This document shows positions 58,061 through 64,000 of a DNA stretch of 64,000 nucleotides, piece by piece. This DNA is from JBFXCK01 sp050182275. Its GTDB lineage: Bacteria > Pseudomonadota > Alphaproteobacteria > SHNJ01. Every line of letters starts with the position of its first letter. Position 1 is the stretch's first letter. The notes under the pieces are model-generated. The model saw only the letters and a list, made by a program, of their open reading frames with translations, had not been told where the DNA came from and did not search any database. Location of the stretch: assembly GCA_050182275.1 (NCBI GenBank), contig JBFXCK010000001.1:214092-278091 (forward strand), read 5' to 3'. A program made the position numbers and the translations under genes.

Positions 58061-60073
58061 ATGAAAAACAACTTAGCTATGGCAGGCACCAACCCACTTC
58101 CCAATCACGATGAATTCGCCAACGCGCTCCGTTTCTTAAGCATGGATGCGGTGGAAAAAGCCAAATCCGGCCATCCCGGCATGCCGATGGGCATGGCCGA
58201 TGTCGCGACCGTTTTGTTTTCGCAATTTCTAAAATTCGATCCGAAAAATCCTGATTGGCCCGACCGCGACCGTTTCGTGCTTTCCGCCGGCCATGGGTCG
58301 ATGCTGCTATATTCTTTATTATATCTCACCGGCTATGCCGATATGACGCTGGAGGAATTGCAACGCTTCCGCCAATTGGGCAGCAAGACCGCAGGCCATC
58401 CCGAATACGGTTATGCCGCAGGCATTGAAACCACGACCGGCCCCTTAGGGCAGGGGATCGCCAACGCCGTCGGCATGGCTTTGGCCGAGCGGATTATGAA
58501 TGCGAATTTTACCGATAATCTGGTCAGCCACTTTACCTATGTTATCGCCAGCGACGGCGATTTGATGGAGGGCATCAGTCACGAATCATGCGCGCTGGCC
58601 GGGCATTTGCGCCTGAATAAATTAATCGTGCTGTATGATGATAATGAAATCTCGATCGATGGCCCGACGTCTTTGGCGATGAGCGATGATCAAATCGCGC
58701 GTTTCAAAGCCTATGGCTGGAATGCCGAACGTATTAACGGCCATGCGCCAAAAGAAATCGCCGCCGCTATTGCGCGCGCGCAGAAATCGGATAAGCCTTC
58801 TTTAATCGCTTGCCGCACCACGATTGGTTTTGGCGCGCCGACCAAGGCCGGAAGCCATGACAGCCATGGCTCGCCTTTGGGGGCGGAGGAAATCGCCGGT
58901 TCCCGCAAGCAATTAAATTGGGCGCATGCGCCGTTTGAAATTCCGGCGGCTATTTTGGATGGCTGGCGCGGTATTGGCGAAAAAGGCTATGCCGAATTCC
59001 GTAAATGGGAAGGCCGTTTAAAGGCCGCCGACCCCGCCATTGCGCGCGAATTCATGCGCCGCGCCACCGGCGATATCCCAAGCCAGGTTGCCGAGGCGTT
59101 GCAAGCGGTCAAGATGCAATTCATTCAGGAAAAAGCCAAAATCGCCACCCGTCAAGCCAGTGGCAAGGTGATCGAGGCGATTCAACCCTATTTACCGGAA
59201 TTAATCGGCGGTTCGGCCGATTTAACGCCGTCGAACAACACCAAAGCCAAAAAGCAAAATCCAATTACGGCGGAAAATTACGGCGGTCATTATGTTCATT
59301 ATGGCGTGCGTGAACATGGAATGGCTGCGGCCATGAACGGCATGGCCTTGCATAAGGGTATTATTCCTTATGGCGGCACCTTTTTAATCTTCACCGATTA
59401 TTGCCGTCCGGCGATTCGTTTATCAGCCCTCATGCATCAGCGCGTGATTTATGTGATGACACATGATTCGATCGGCCTAGGCGAAGATGGCCCCACCCAT
59501 CAGCCCATTGAGCATTATGCGTCTTTGCGCGCTATTCCCAATTTATGGTTCTTCCGCCCAGCCGATCCTATTGAAACGGCGGAAGTTTGGGAATTGGCCT
59601 TAAACCGCCAAGATGGCCCCAGCGTTATTGCGCTAACGCGCCAAGCCGTGCCGCTGGTGCGCAATGAAGCGAGGGATAATTTATCGGCCAAGGGCGCCTA
59701 TATATTAAATGACAGCGAAGGGGCTAGAGTGTCGCTATTCTCCAGCGGTTCGGAGATCGGCGTTGCGGTTGAAGCGCGCAAAATGCTGGAAGCGCAAGGC
59801 ATTAAAACCCGCGTGATTTCCATGCCCTGCTGGCCGATTTTTGATGCGCAGAATGAAGCCTATAAAAAACAAGTTCTTGGCAACGCCTCTATTAACATTG
59901 CAATCGAAGCCGGCGTGCGCTTGGGCTGGGATAAATATATCGGACAGGCTGGCGGCTTTATTGGCATGAATTCATTTGGCGCCTCGGCCCCGGCGGGCGA
60001 TTTGTTCAAGCATTTCGGCATTACGCCCGAAGCGGTGGTGAATTTAGTAACGCAAAAAATCGAAGGAAAATAA
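58061..60073 (+). CDS. tkt: Transketolase
   Basis: Thiamine-diphosphate enzyme of the pentose phosphate pathway that moves two-carbon units. ATG 58061 (MKNNLAMAGTNPLPNHDEF) is chosen because AAGGAAA precedes it. The product is about 670 residues. Domains run in order: the PP domain (FVLSAGHGSMLLYSLLYLTG, GPLGQGIANAVGMALAE, IASDGDLMEGISHES), the Pyr domain (GVREHGMAAAMNGMALHKG), and a C-terminal domain. It begins a tkt-gap cluster divergent from the zapA group, a common alphaproteobacterial order. Confidence 0.97.
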   Translation: MKNNLAMAGTNPLPNHDEFANALRFLSMDAVEKAKSGHPGMPMGMADVATVLFSQFLKFDPKNPDWPDRDRFVLSAGHGSMLLYSLLYLTGYADMTLEELQRFRQLGSKTAGHPEYGYAAGIETTTGPLGQGIANAVGMALAERIMNANFTDNLVSHFTYVIASDGDLMEGISHESCALAGHLRLNKLIVLYDDNEISIDGPTSLAMSDDQIARFKAYGWNAERINGHAPKEIAAAIARAQKSDKPSLIACRTTIGFGAPTKAGSHDSHGSPLGAEEIAGSRKQLNWAHAPFEIPAAILDGWRGIGEKGYAEFRKWEGRLKAADPAIAREFMRRATGDIPSQVAEALQAVKMQFIQEKAKIATRQASGKVIEAIQPYLPELIGGSADLTPSNNTKAKKQNPITAENYGGHYVHYGVREHGMAAAMNGMALHKGIIPYGGTFLIFTDYCRPAIRLSALMHQRVIYVMTHDSIGLGEDGPTHQPIEHYASLRAIPNLWFFRPADPIETAEVWELALNRQDGPSVIALTRQAVPLVRNEARDNLSAKGAYILNDSEGARVSLFSSGSEIGVAVEARKMLEAQGIKTRVISMPCWPIFDAQNEAYKKQVLGNASINIAIEAGVRLGWDKYIGQAGGFIGMNSFGASAPAGDLFKHFGITPEAVVNLVTQKIEGK

Positions 60074-60076
60074 TAA

Positions 60077-61084
60077 ATGGCATTACGCGTAGCGATTAAT
60101 GGTTTTGGAAGAATCGGCCGCCTGGTTTTACGGGCGCTGTCGGAAAGCGACAGAAAAGACATCGATGTCGTTGCCATTAATGATTTGGGCGAACCAAAAG
60201 CCAATGCGCATTTATTTAAATATGATTCGATTCATGGCGCGTTTAAAGGCGAAGTGAAGGTAGAGGGTGATACGTTAAATATTGGTCGCGGGCCGATCAA
60301 GGCCTTGGCTATTCCCGATCCCAATAAGTTGCCCTGGAAAGATATGGGTATTGATATCGCTTTTGAATGTTCGGGGCGTTTTACGAAGCGCGATGAGGCG
60401 GCTGCCCATTTAAATGCAGGCGCCAAGCGCGTTTTGGTTTCCGCCCCCGCCGATGGCGCCGATTTAACCGTGGTGTATGGCGTCAATCATGAAAAATTGA
60501 CGGCGGAACATTTGGTGATTTCGAATGGGTCTTGCACCACCAATTGCCTGGCCCCTGTTGCCTATGTATTGCAGCAAGAAATCGGCATTGTGCATGGCTA
60601 TATGACGACCATCCATTCCTATACCGGCGATCAAAAGCTGGTTGACACCATTCACAAAGATTTACGCCGCGCGCGGGCGGCGGCCTTATCCATGATTCCC
60701 TCAACCACCGGCGCCGCCAAGGCGTTAGGTTTGGTTTTGCCGGAATTAAAGGGCAAGCTGGATGGCACGGCTATCCGCGTGCCGACGGCGAATGTGTCAT
60801 TGATCGATTTCAAATTCGAGGCCAAGCGCGATATTACGGTTGAAGAAATTAATAACGCCATGCGCAAATATTCTTCCGAAAAATTGCAGGGCGTGTTGGG
60901 CATTGTCGAGGAAGAATTGGTTTCCTGTGATTTCAACCACAACAAAAACTCGGCCAATTTCGATTTAACCCAAACCCAAGTGGTTGATAAACGCATGGGC
61001 CGCGTGTTGGCCTGGTATGACAATGAATGGGGCTTTTCCAACCGCATGCTCGATACCGCAACCGCGATTGGTAAGTTACTTTAA
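60077..61084 (+). CDS. gap: Glyceraldehyde-3-phosphate dehydrogenase
   Basis: Oxidises glyceraldehyde-3-phosphate to 1,3-bisphosphoglycerate with NAD. It has 335 residues. The Rossmann start is LRVAINGFGRIGRLVLRAL, the catalytic Cys is in SNGSCTTNCLAPVAYVL, and the catalytic His is probably in YMTTIHSYTGDQ. WYDNEWGFSNRMLDT closes the protein. It starts 3 bases after tkt. Its stop overlaps the next ATG (TAATG). pgk, often next, is absent here. Confidence 0.97.
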   Translation: MALRVAINGFGRIGRLVLRALSESDRKDIDVVAINDLGEPKANAHLFKYDSIHGAFKGEVKVEGDTLNIGRGPIKALAIPDPNKLPWKDMGIDIAFECSGRFTKRDEAAAHLNAGAKRVLVSAPADGADLTVVYGVNHEKLTAEHLVISNGSCTTNCLAPVAYVLQQEIGIVHGYMTTIHSYTGDQKLVDTIHKDLRRARAAALSMIPSTTGAAKALGLVLPELKGKLDGTAIRVPTANVSLIDFKFEAKRDITVEEINNAMRKYSSEKLQGVLGIVEEELVSCDFNHNKNSANFDLTQTQVVDKRMGRVLAWYDNEWGFSNRMLDTATAIGKLL

Positions 61085-61737
61085 TGCCAAAAGTTCTAGA
61101 AAGAATTTCTAAACTTTTTCCAAGACCTAAGCTTTCGCTCAAAAATGAAGCAGTTCTTTTGCATTCGCTTCTTGCCTGTGGCATGCAGGCAAAAAGCCTT
61201 CATTTTCTGTTTGGCGTGACATATACGCCCGAGGAAGAAATTATTTTAGCAAGCTTACATTGTTCTCCCATCGATGTGGCTTACGGCACGGTAGAGGAAT
61301 TTCTTATTTCACTTCGCCTGAACCGATTAAAAATATTGCCGTATTTAAGAAAACCGCATCGGCAAGCCATTGAGAAACTGGGCGTAAACATGACTCTTCC
61401 CTTATCCAGGCACCAGGCGGAAAAATTATATCAATTGGGAAGCGCTTTAAAAGCCGGGCTGGATGAAACGCAAAGCCAGCATCTTCCTTTACTGCCTCAG
61501 CCAATTGCCCAAGAAGCCAGAGCGCAATTTTTTGCTTTAGTCTATATGGCTGCCCGCGCCGATCATGCGGACGCCATGAATTTGTTGGGATATATGGGCA
61601 TCCGAGAAAATTTGCCTGAATCTTTGGGTGATCCTGAAGAATGGTTATGCCGCGCGGCCCAAGCCGGCGCTAATTGCGCGATAGATAATTTAAATAGATT
61701 ACGCCGTCATAGGGAGCGTATGGAGCATGCGCATTAA
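61084..61737 (+). CDS. Unrecognised protein after gap, Sel1-like C-terminus
   Basis: I do not recognise this 217-residue protein. It is mostly helical, with no signal peptide or clear membrane span. The N-terminal part contains LLHSLLACGMQAKSLHFLFG and PEEEIILASLHCSPIDVAYG. The C-terminal stretch ADAMNLLGYMGIRE and GDPEEWLCRAAQAGANCAID resembles one degenerate Sel1-type helical repeat. Translation is coupled to gap by TAATG, and its 3' end overlaps the next gene by 11 bases. Function unknown. A role with central carbon enzymes is only suggested by position. Confidence 0.65.
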   Translation: MPKVLERISKLFPRPKLSLKNEAVLLHSLLACGMQAKSLHFLFGVTYTPEEEIILASLHCSPIDVAYGTVEEFLISLRLNRLKILPYLRKPHRQAIEKLGVNMTLPLSRHQAEKLYQLGSALKAGLDETQSQHLPLLPQPIAQEARAQFFALVYMAARADHADAMNLLGYMGIRENLPESLGDPEEWLCRAAQAGANCAIDNLNRLRRHRERMEHAH

Positions 61738-62065
61738 AGCCGAAAAAACCCGGAGCGTTGCCAACCTAACCGAATTGCAGGCGGCGCTGGTTGATAAAAA
61801 TTGTGAAATCATTATAAGCCCTCCGGCGGCGGCTGCCAGCCTTGGCATCGGCTATTGGGTGACGCTGTTGGAGCAAAGCGGCTTTTCCCAATCCGGCAAA
61901 ATTGCGATTCTCGATTGCGCCAATGATGCGGGCCTGGCGAGTGCGGCTTTAGCGGCGGGCTTGAAGAATATCGCCTTAGACCCCTTAACCGCGGCGCTGC
62001 CCGCTTTAAAAGAAATCGCGGCGCAATATCAGGCTAAGATTTGGGCCGGGCGGCGCTTGGTTTAG
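61727..62065 (+). CDS. Unrecognised small protein before the CLec gene
   Basis: A 112-residue protein of unknown family: MRIKAEKTRSVANLTELQAA, then Ala-rich alternating strands and helices (IIISPPAAAASLGIGYWVTL, GKIAILDCANDAGLASAALA, LKEIAAQYQAKIWAGRRLV). The pattern resembles a small Rossmann-like fold lacking known catalytic motifs. It overlaps the preceding gene by 11 bases, so the two are probably one transcript with gap. It ends before a promoter and the CLec gene. Confidence 0.6.
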   Translation: MRIKAEKTRSVANLTELQAALVDKNCEIIISPPAAAASLGIGYWVTLLEQSGFSQSGKIAILDCANDAGLASAALAAGLKNIALDPLTAALPALKEIAAQYQAKIWAGRRLV

Positions 62066-62080
62066 GCAGTAAAATAGACC

Positions 62081-62109
62081 TTGATGTTCTTATAAAGATA
62101 AAATATATT
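62081..62109 (+). promoter_or_regulatory. Probable promoter of the CLec/DGR-target-like gene
   Basis: -35 TTGATG (62081-62086) and -10 TATATT (62104-62109) with a 17-base spacer. The leader is AT-rich and repeats AAAGATAAAAT twice (near 62095 and 62115). It ends in a strong ribosome site, CGGAGGG (62133-62139), before ATG 62148. This gives the gene its own transcription. Confidence 0.6.
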
Positions 62110-62147
62110 CTCTCAAAGATAAAATCTTATAACGGAGGGTTACTATT

Positions 62148-62789
62148 ATGGCTTCTCAAAATCAAAAAACAGCCCAGGCTTCGGCTTCCCAGACGGCGGA
62201 AGACGCAGGTTTAACCCTGGCGGGCTATGGGGTTAAGATTCAGATCAATCCCAACGGCCAGGTTAGAATTTGCGCCAAAGACCCAGCTAAGGTCGTGGTA
62301 TGCGATTCCAGGGGCGGGCCGGTTACGCCCGCCAATAACAATGGCGCCGATATTCAAATCCCGCGCATCGGCGACAGAATGACCGATGGCACTATTTATG
62401 CCGGAACCTCGCCGACAACCGATACGGCCATGTTCGCCCTGCCCGAAGATTCGGGCGGGATGTCATGGAATGACGCTGTTAAATTAATTCCAACCTTGGC
62501 CGCCCATGGCCATAAGGGCAGCAAACAAATCACCGCGACGCTTTTGGAAAATCCAGCCAATGACGATGGCGGATTGCGTCTGCCGACATTGGATGAATTG
62601 AATGTCTTGTATAAAAACAGGGAAGCCATTGGTGGCTTCTCTTCCGGCCGCTCGTACTGGTCCGCGTCAGAGAGGGGTCACTACGACGCGTACTTCCAGC
62701 ATTTCGACGACGGCCTTCAGCTCAGCGACGTTAAGGACTGGGTGGGTGGTGCCGTCCGGTTTGTCCGGAGCTTAGCGCGCCAGCGCTAA
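62148..62789 (+). CDS. CLec/DUF1566-type protein, candidate DGR target
   Basis: A 213-residue protein with no signal peptide; the N-terminal 20 residues are Gln/Ala/Ser/Thr-rich. A GTIYAGTSPTTDTAMFALPED region is seen in part, then MSWNDAVKLIPTLAAHGHKG and LRLPTLDELNVLYKNREAIG. The C-terminus contains SYWSASERGHYDAYFQ and ends GAVRFVRSLARQR. This is the order of DUF1566/CLec-fold proteins, many of which are diversified by DGR reverse transcriptases. In the last 45 codons every Tyr and Asp codon ends in C, unlike the mixed use earlier in the gene. A perfect hairpin spans the stop codon. No reverse transcriptase lies in the window. Fold confidence is good; DGR targeting is inference. Confidence 0.8.
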   Translation: MASQNQKTAQASASQTAEDAGLTLAGYGVKIQINPNGQVRICAKDPAKVVVCDSRGGPVTPANNNGADIQIPRIGDRMTDGTIYAGTSPTTDTAMFALPEDSGGMSWNDAVKLIPTLAAHGHKGSKQITATLLENPANDDGGLRLPTLDELNVLYKNREAIGGFSSGRSYWSASERGHYDAYFQHFDDGLQLSDVKDWVGGAVRFVRSLARQR

Positions 62790-62790
62790 G
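62771..62790 (+). other. Stop-codon-spanning 8-bp stem, 4-nt loop hairpin
   Basis: CTTAGCGC (62771-62778) and GCGCTAAG (62783-62790) are perfectly complementary around the loop GCCA. The TAA stop is in the right arm. There is no T-run after it, so it is not a normal terminator. An 8-bp stem with a 4-nt loop just past the variable region is the shape described for DGR target-site hairpins. The loop here is GCCA, not the GRNA consensus. Confidence 0.75.
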
Positions 62791-62903
62791 ATAGCCGCAA
62801 TATCAGACTAAAATCTGGCTCCCTTTTAAGCCTTTAATTTGATTGAAAAACCTTGGGCTTTCGGGTATGACCAAGCCTCTCTCACGCAATATTGAGGCTG
62901 GAT

Positions 62904-63836
62904 ATGATGCTAAGCGCTAAGGTAAAGAAAATAATCGATAATTATGAATCTGATAATAAGCGGGTGAAGGCCAATTTGGCTAAGCTGTTTATGACGGGGC
63001 GGCTTGGCGGCACCGGGCAATTGATTATTCTCCCCGTTGATCAGGGTTTCGAGCATGGGCCGGCGCGCAGTTTCGCCAAAAACCCGTTGGCCTATGATCC
63101 GCATTATTTTTATCAGCTGGGCATTGATGCCGGTTTAAGCGCCTATGCCGCGCCCTTAGGCGCGTTAGAGGCGGGGGCTTGCACTTTTAAGGGCCGCATC
63201 CCCTTGATCTTGAAAATCAACAGCAATAATTCCTTGCAGCGGAAAATTGGCGATGCCGGGTATGACCAGGCGGTTACCGCCAGCGTCAAAGACGCGGTGC
63301 GTTTGGGGTGCAGTGCTATTGGTTTTACGCTATATCAAGGCTCCGACAGTTTTAATGCGCAATTGGAAGAGCTGCGCGATTTGCGCCGCGAGGCGGCGGA
63401 AGAGGGCCTTGCCACCATTGTTTGGTGTTATGCGCGCGGTAATATGAGCAAAGAAGGAGAATTGGGCATCGATACCATCACTTACGGCGCGCACATGGCC
63501 TGTTTGGCGGGCGCGCATATTATCAAGGTGAAATTACCGAGCGCCCATGTGGAAAAAGAAGAGGCCAAAAAAGTTTATACCGAACAAAAAATCCCCCTTG
63601 GCACATTGGCCGAGCGCGTGCGCCATGTGGTGCAATGCTGCTTTAATGGCAGAAGGCCAGTGGTATTTTCCGGCGGCGAAACCAAAACGCTGGAGGATGT
63701 CTATACCGAAGCCCGCGCTATCCGCGATGGCGGCGGCAATGGCTCGATCATTGGCCGCAATTCCTTCCAGCGCCCGCGCGATGAGGCATTGAAAATGTTC
63801 GATACCATGGTCGATATTTTTAAAGACAAACAATAA
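62904..63836 (+). CDS. Class I fructose-bisphosphate aldolase (DhnA/archaeal type)
   Basis: Cleaves fructose-1,6-bisphosphate to two triose phosphates through a Schiff base. ATG 62904 is chosen (MMLSAKVKKIIDNYESDNKR), with GAGG six bases upstream; TTG 62892 would add four residues. The product is about 310 residues. Typical segments are LIILPVDQGFEHGPARSFAK, RIPLILKINSNNSL, AIGFTLYQGSD and HIIKVKLPSAHVEKEE, the last probably holding the Schiff-base Lys. It follows the CLec gene after 115 bases. Confidence 0.9.
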   Translation: MMLSAKVKKIIDNYESDNKRVKANLAKLFMTGRLGGTGQLIILPVDQGFEHGPARSFAKNPLAYDPHYFYQLGIDAGLSAYAAPLGALEAGACTFKGRIPLILKINSNNSLQRKIGDAGYDQAVTASVKDAVRLGCSAIGFTLYQGSDSFNAQLEELRDLRREAAEEGLATIVWCYARGNMSKEGELGIDTITYGAHMACLAGAHIIKVKLPSAHVEKEEAKKVYTEQKIPLGTLAERVRHVVQCCFNGRRPVVFSGGETKTLEDVYTEARAIRDGGGNGSIIGRNSFQRPRDEALKMFDTMVDIFKDKQ

Positions 63837-63846
63837 GGAGAAGAAA

Positions 63847-64000
63847 ATGGCAGTAGCTGCAAATGATTTAAAGCCCGGCCACGTTATCGAAGTCGATAAA
63901 AAATTATTGCTGGTAGTCCGCGTCGAGCACCGCACCCCCGGCAATTTGCGCGCTTTCGTGCAGGTCGAAGCCAAAGACGTGCAATCGGGCACCAAGCGCG
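63847..64000 (+). CDS. efp: Elongation factor P, N-terminal part (truncated by window end)
   Basis: Relieves ribosome stalling at polyproline stretches. Only the first 51 codons are present. They read MAVAANDLKPGHVIEVDKKL, a VVRVEHRTPGNLRAFVQVEA stretch and KDVQSGTKR, matching domain I of EF-P. In bacterial EF-P the modified Lys loop lies near residue 32; here that region is TPGNLRAF, so the usual Lys is not evident and the protein could be a variant. GGAGAAGAAA precedes the ATG. Confidence 0.8.
   Translation, partial: MAVAANDLKPGHVIEVDKKLLLVVRVEHRTPGNLRAFVQVEAKDVQSGTKR

Noticed and set aside
62148..62789. A complete DGR cassette in the window
   Set aside because: No reverse transcriptase, accessory gene or A-rich template repeat was found in any frame, so only the target side can be proposed.

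Overview
The window looks like a chromosomal segment of an alphaproteobacterium of roughly even base composition, from a lineage I cannot name. The evidence is gene order. accB-accC-aat with a DUF2155 gene, yebC-ruvCAB-ybgC-tolQRAB-pal-cpoB-tilS-ftsH-glmM, a small coiled-coil gene with zapA and 6S RNA divergent from tkt-gap, and an RNase E whose S1 domain carries a long acidic insertion are all alphaproteobacterial hallmarks. Genes are packed tightly, with many TAATG or ATGA couplings and several convergent 3' overlaps.

Region by region. 1-3.9 kb: DUF2155, aat and accBC, with an unrecognised HELAH membrane protein placed between aat and accC. 4-8 kb: a complete lower tyrosine/homogentisate pathway (hppD, hmgA, fumarylacetoacetase, maiA) behind a perfect palindrome. 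8-18.5 kb: periplasmic and envelope genes (DsbA-like lipoprotein, M48 protease, AmiC amidase, PBP1A), RNase E, prfB with a programmed +1 frameshift, and a peroxiredoxin with a lysine-rich tail. 18.5-24.6 kb: an AsmA/YhdP-like protein, tyrS, anmK and a hydrolase. 24.7-33.1 kb: a full isc operon, iscR-(nifS-like)-iscS-iscU-iscA-hscB-hscA-fdx-(unknown)-iscX-mnmA, led by a 25-bp palindrome placed on a promoter. 33.1-40.3 kb: accessory genes (lipoprotein hydrolase, methyltransferase, autotransporter, aminotransferase, GIY-YIG) and an elongator tRNA-Met. 40.3-53.4 kb: the glmM to yebC block on the minus strand. 53.5-57.9 kb: a response regulator and Hpt-type protein, GNAT, YmdB, 5-FTHF cyclo-ligase, 6S RNA and zapA. 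58-64 kb: tkt, gap, two unknown genes where pgk is often found, a C-type-lectin-like gene, class I fructose-bisphosphate aldolase and the start of efp.

Most genes are housekeeping. The iron-sulphur operon feeds sulphur through IscS, probably also to MnmA for tRNA thiolation. Tol-Pal, PBP1A, AmiC, AnmK, GlmM and the M48 protease serve the envelope. RuvABC, YebC, RNase E, 6S RNA, TilS and MnmA serve nucleic-acid and translation functions.

The strongest candidate for something unusual is the gene at 62148-62789. Its C-terminus looks like the variable region of a diversity-generating retroelement (DGR) target: a CLec/DUF1566-type fold ending, a late shift to C-ended codons, and a perfect 8-bp stem with a 4-nt loop spanning the stop codon. 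I found no reverse transcriptase and recognised no template repeat in the window, so the target would have to be diversified in trans, or be a relic. Other points of interest are the unknown gene inside the isc operon, the HELAH protein inside the acc-aat cluster, a hairpin with a T-run in the rne leader, and complex palindromic repeats at 5.1 kb and 40.1 kb.
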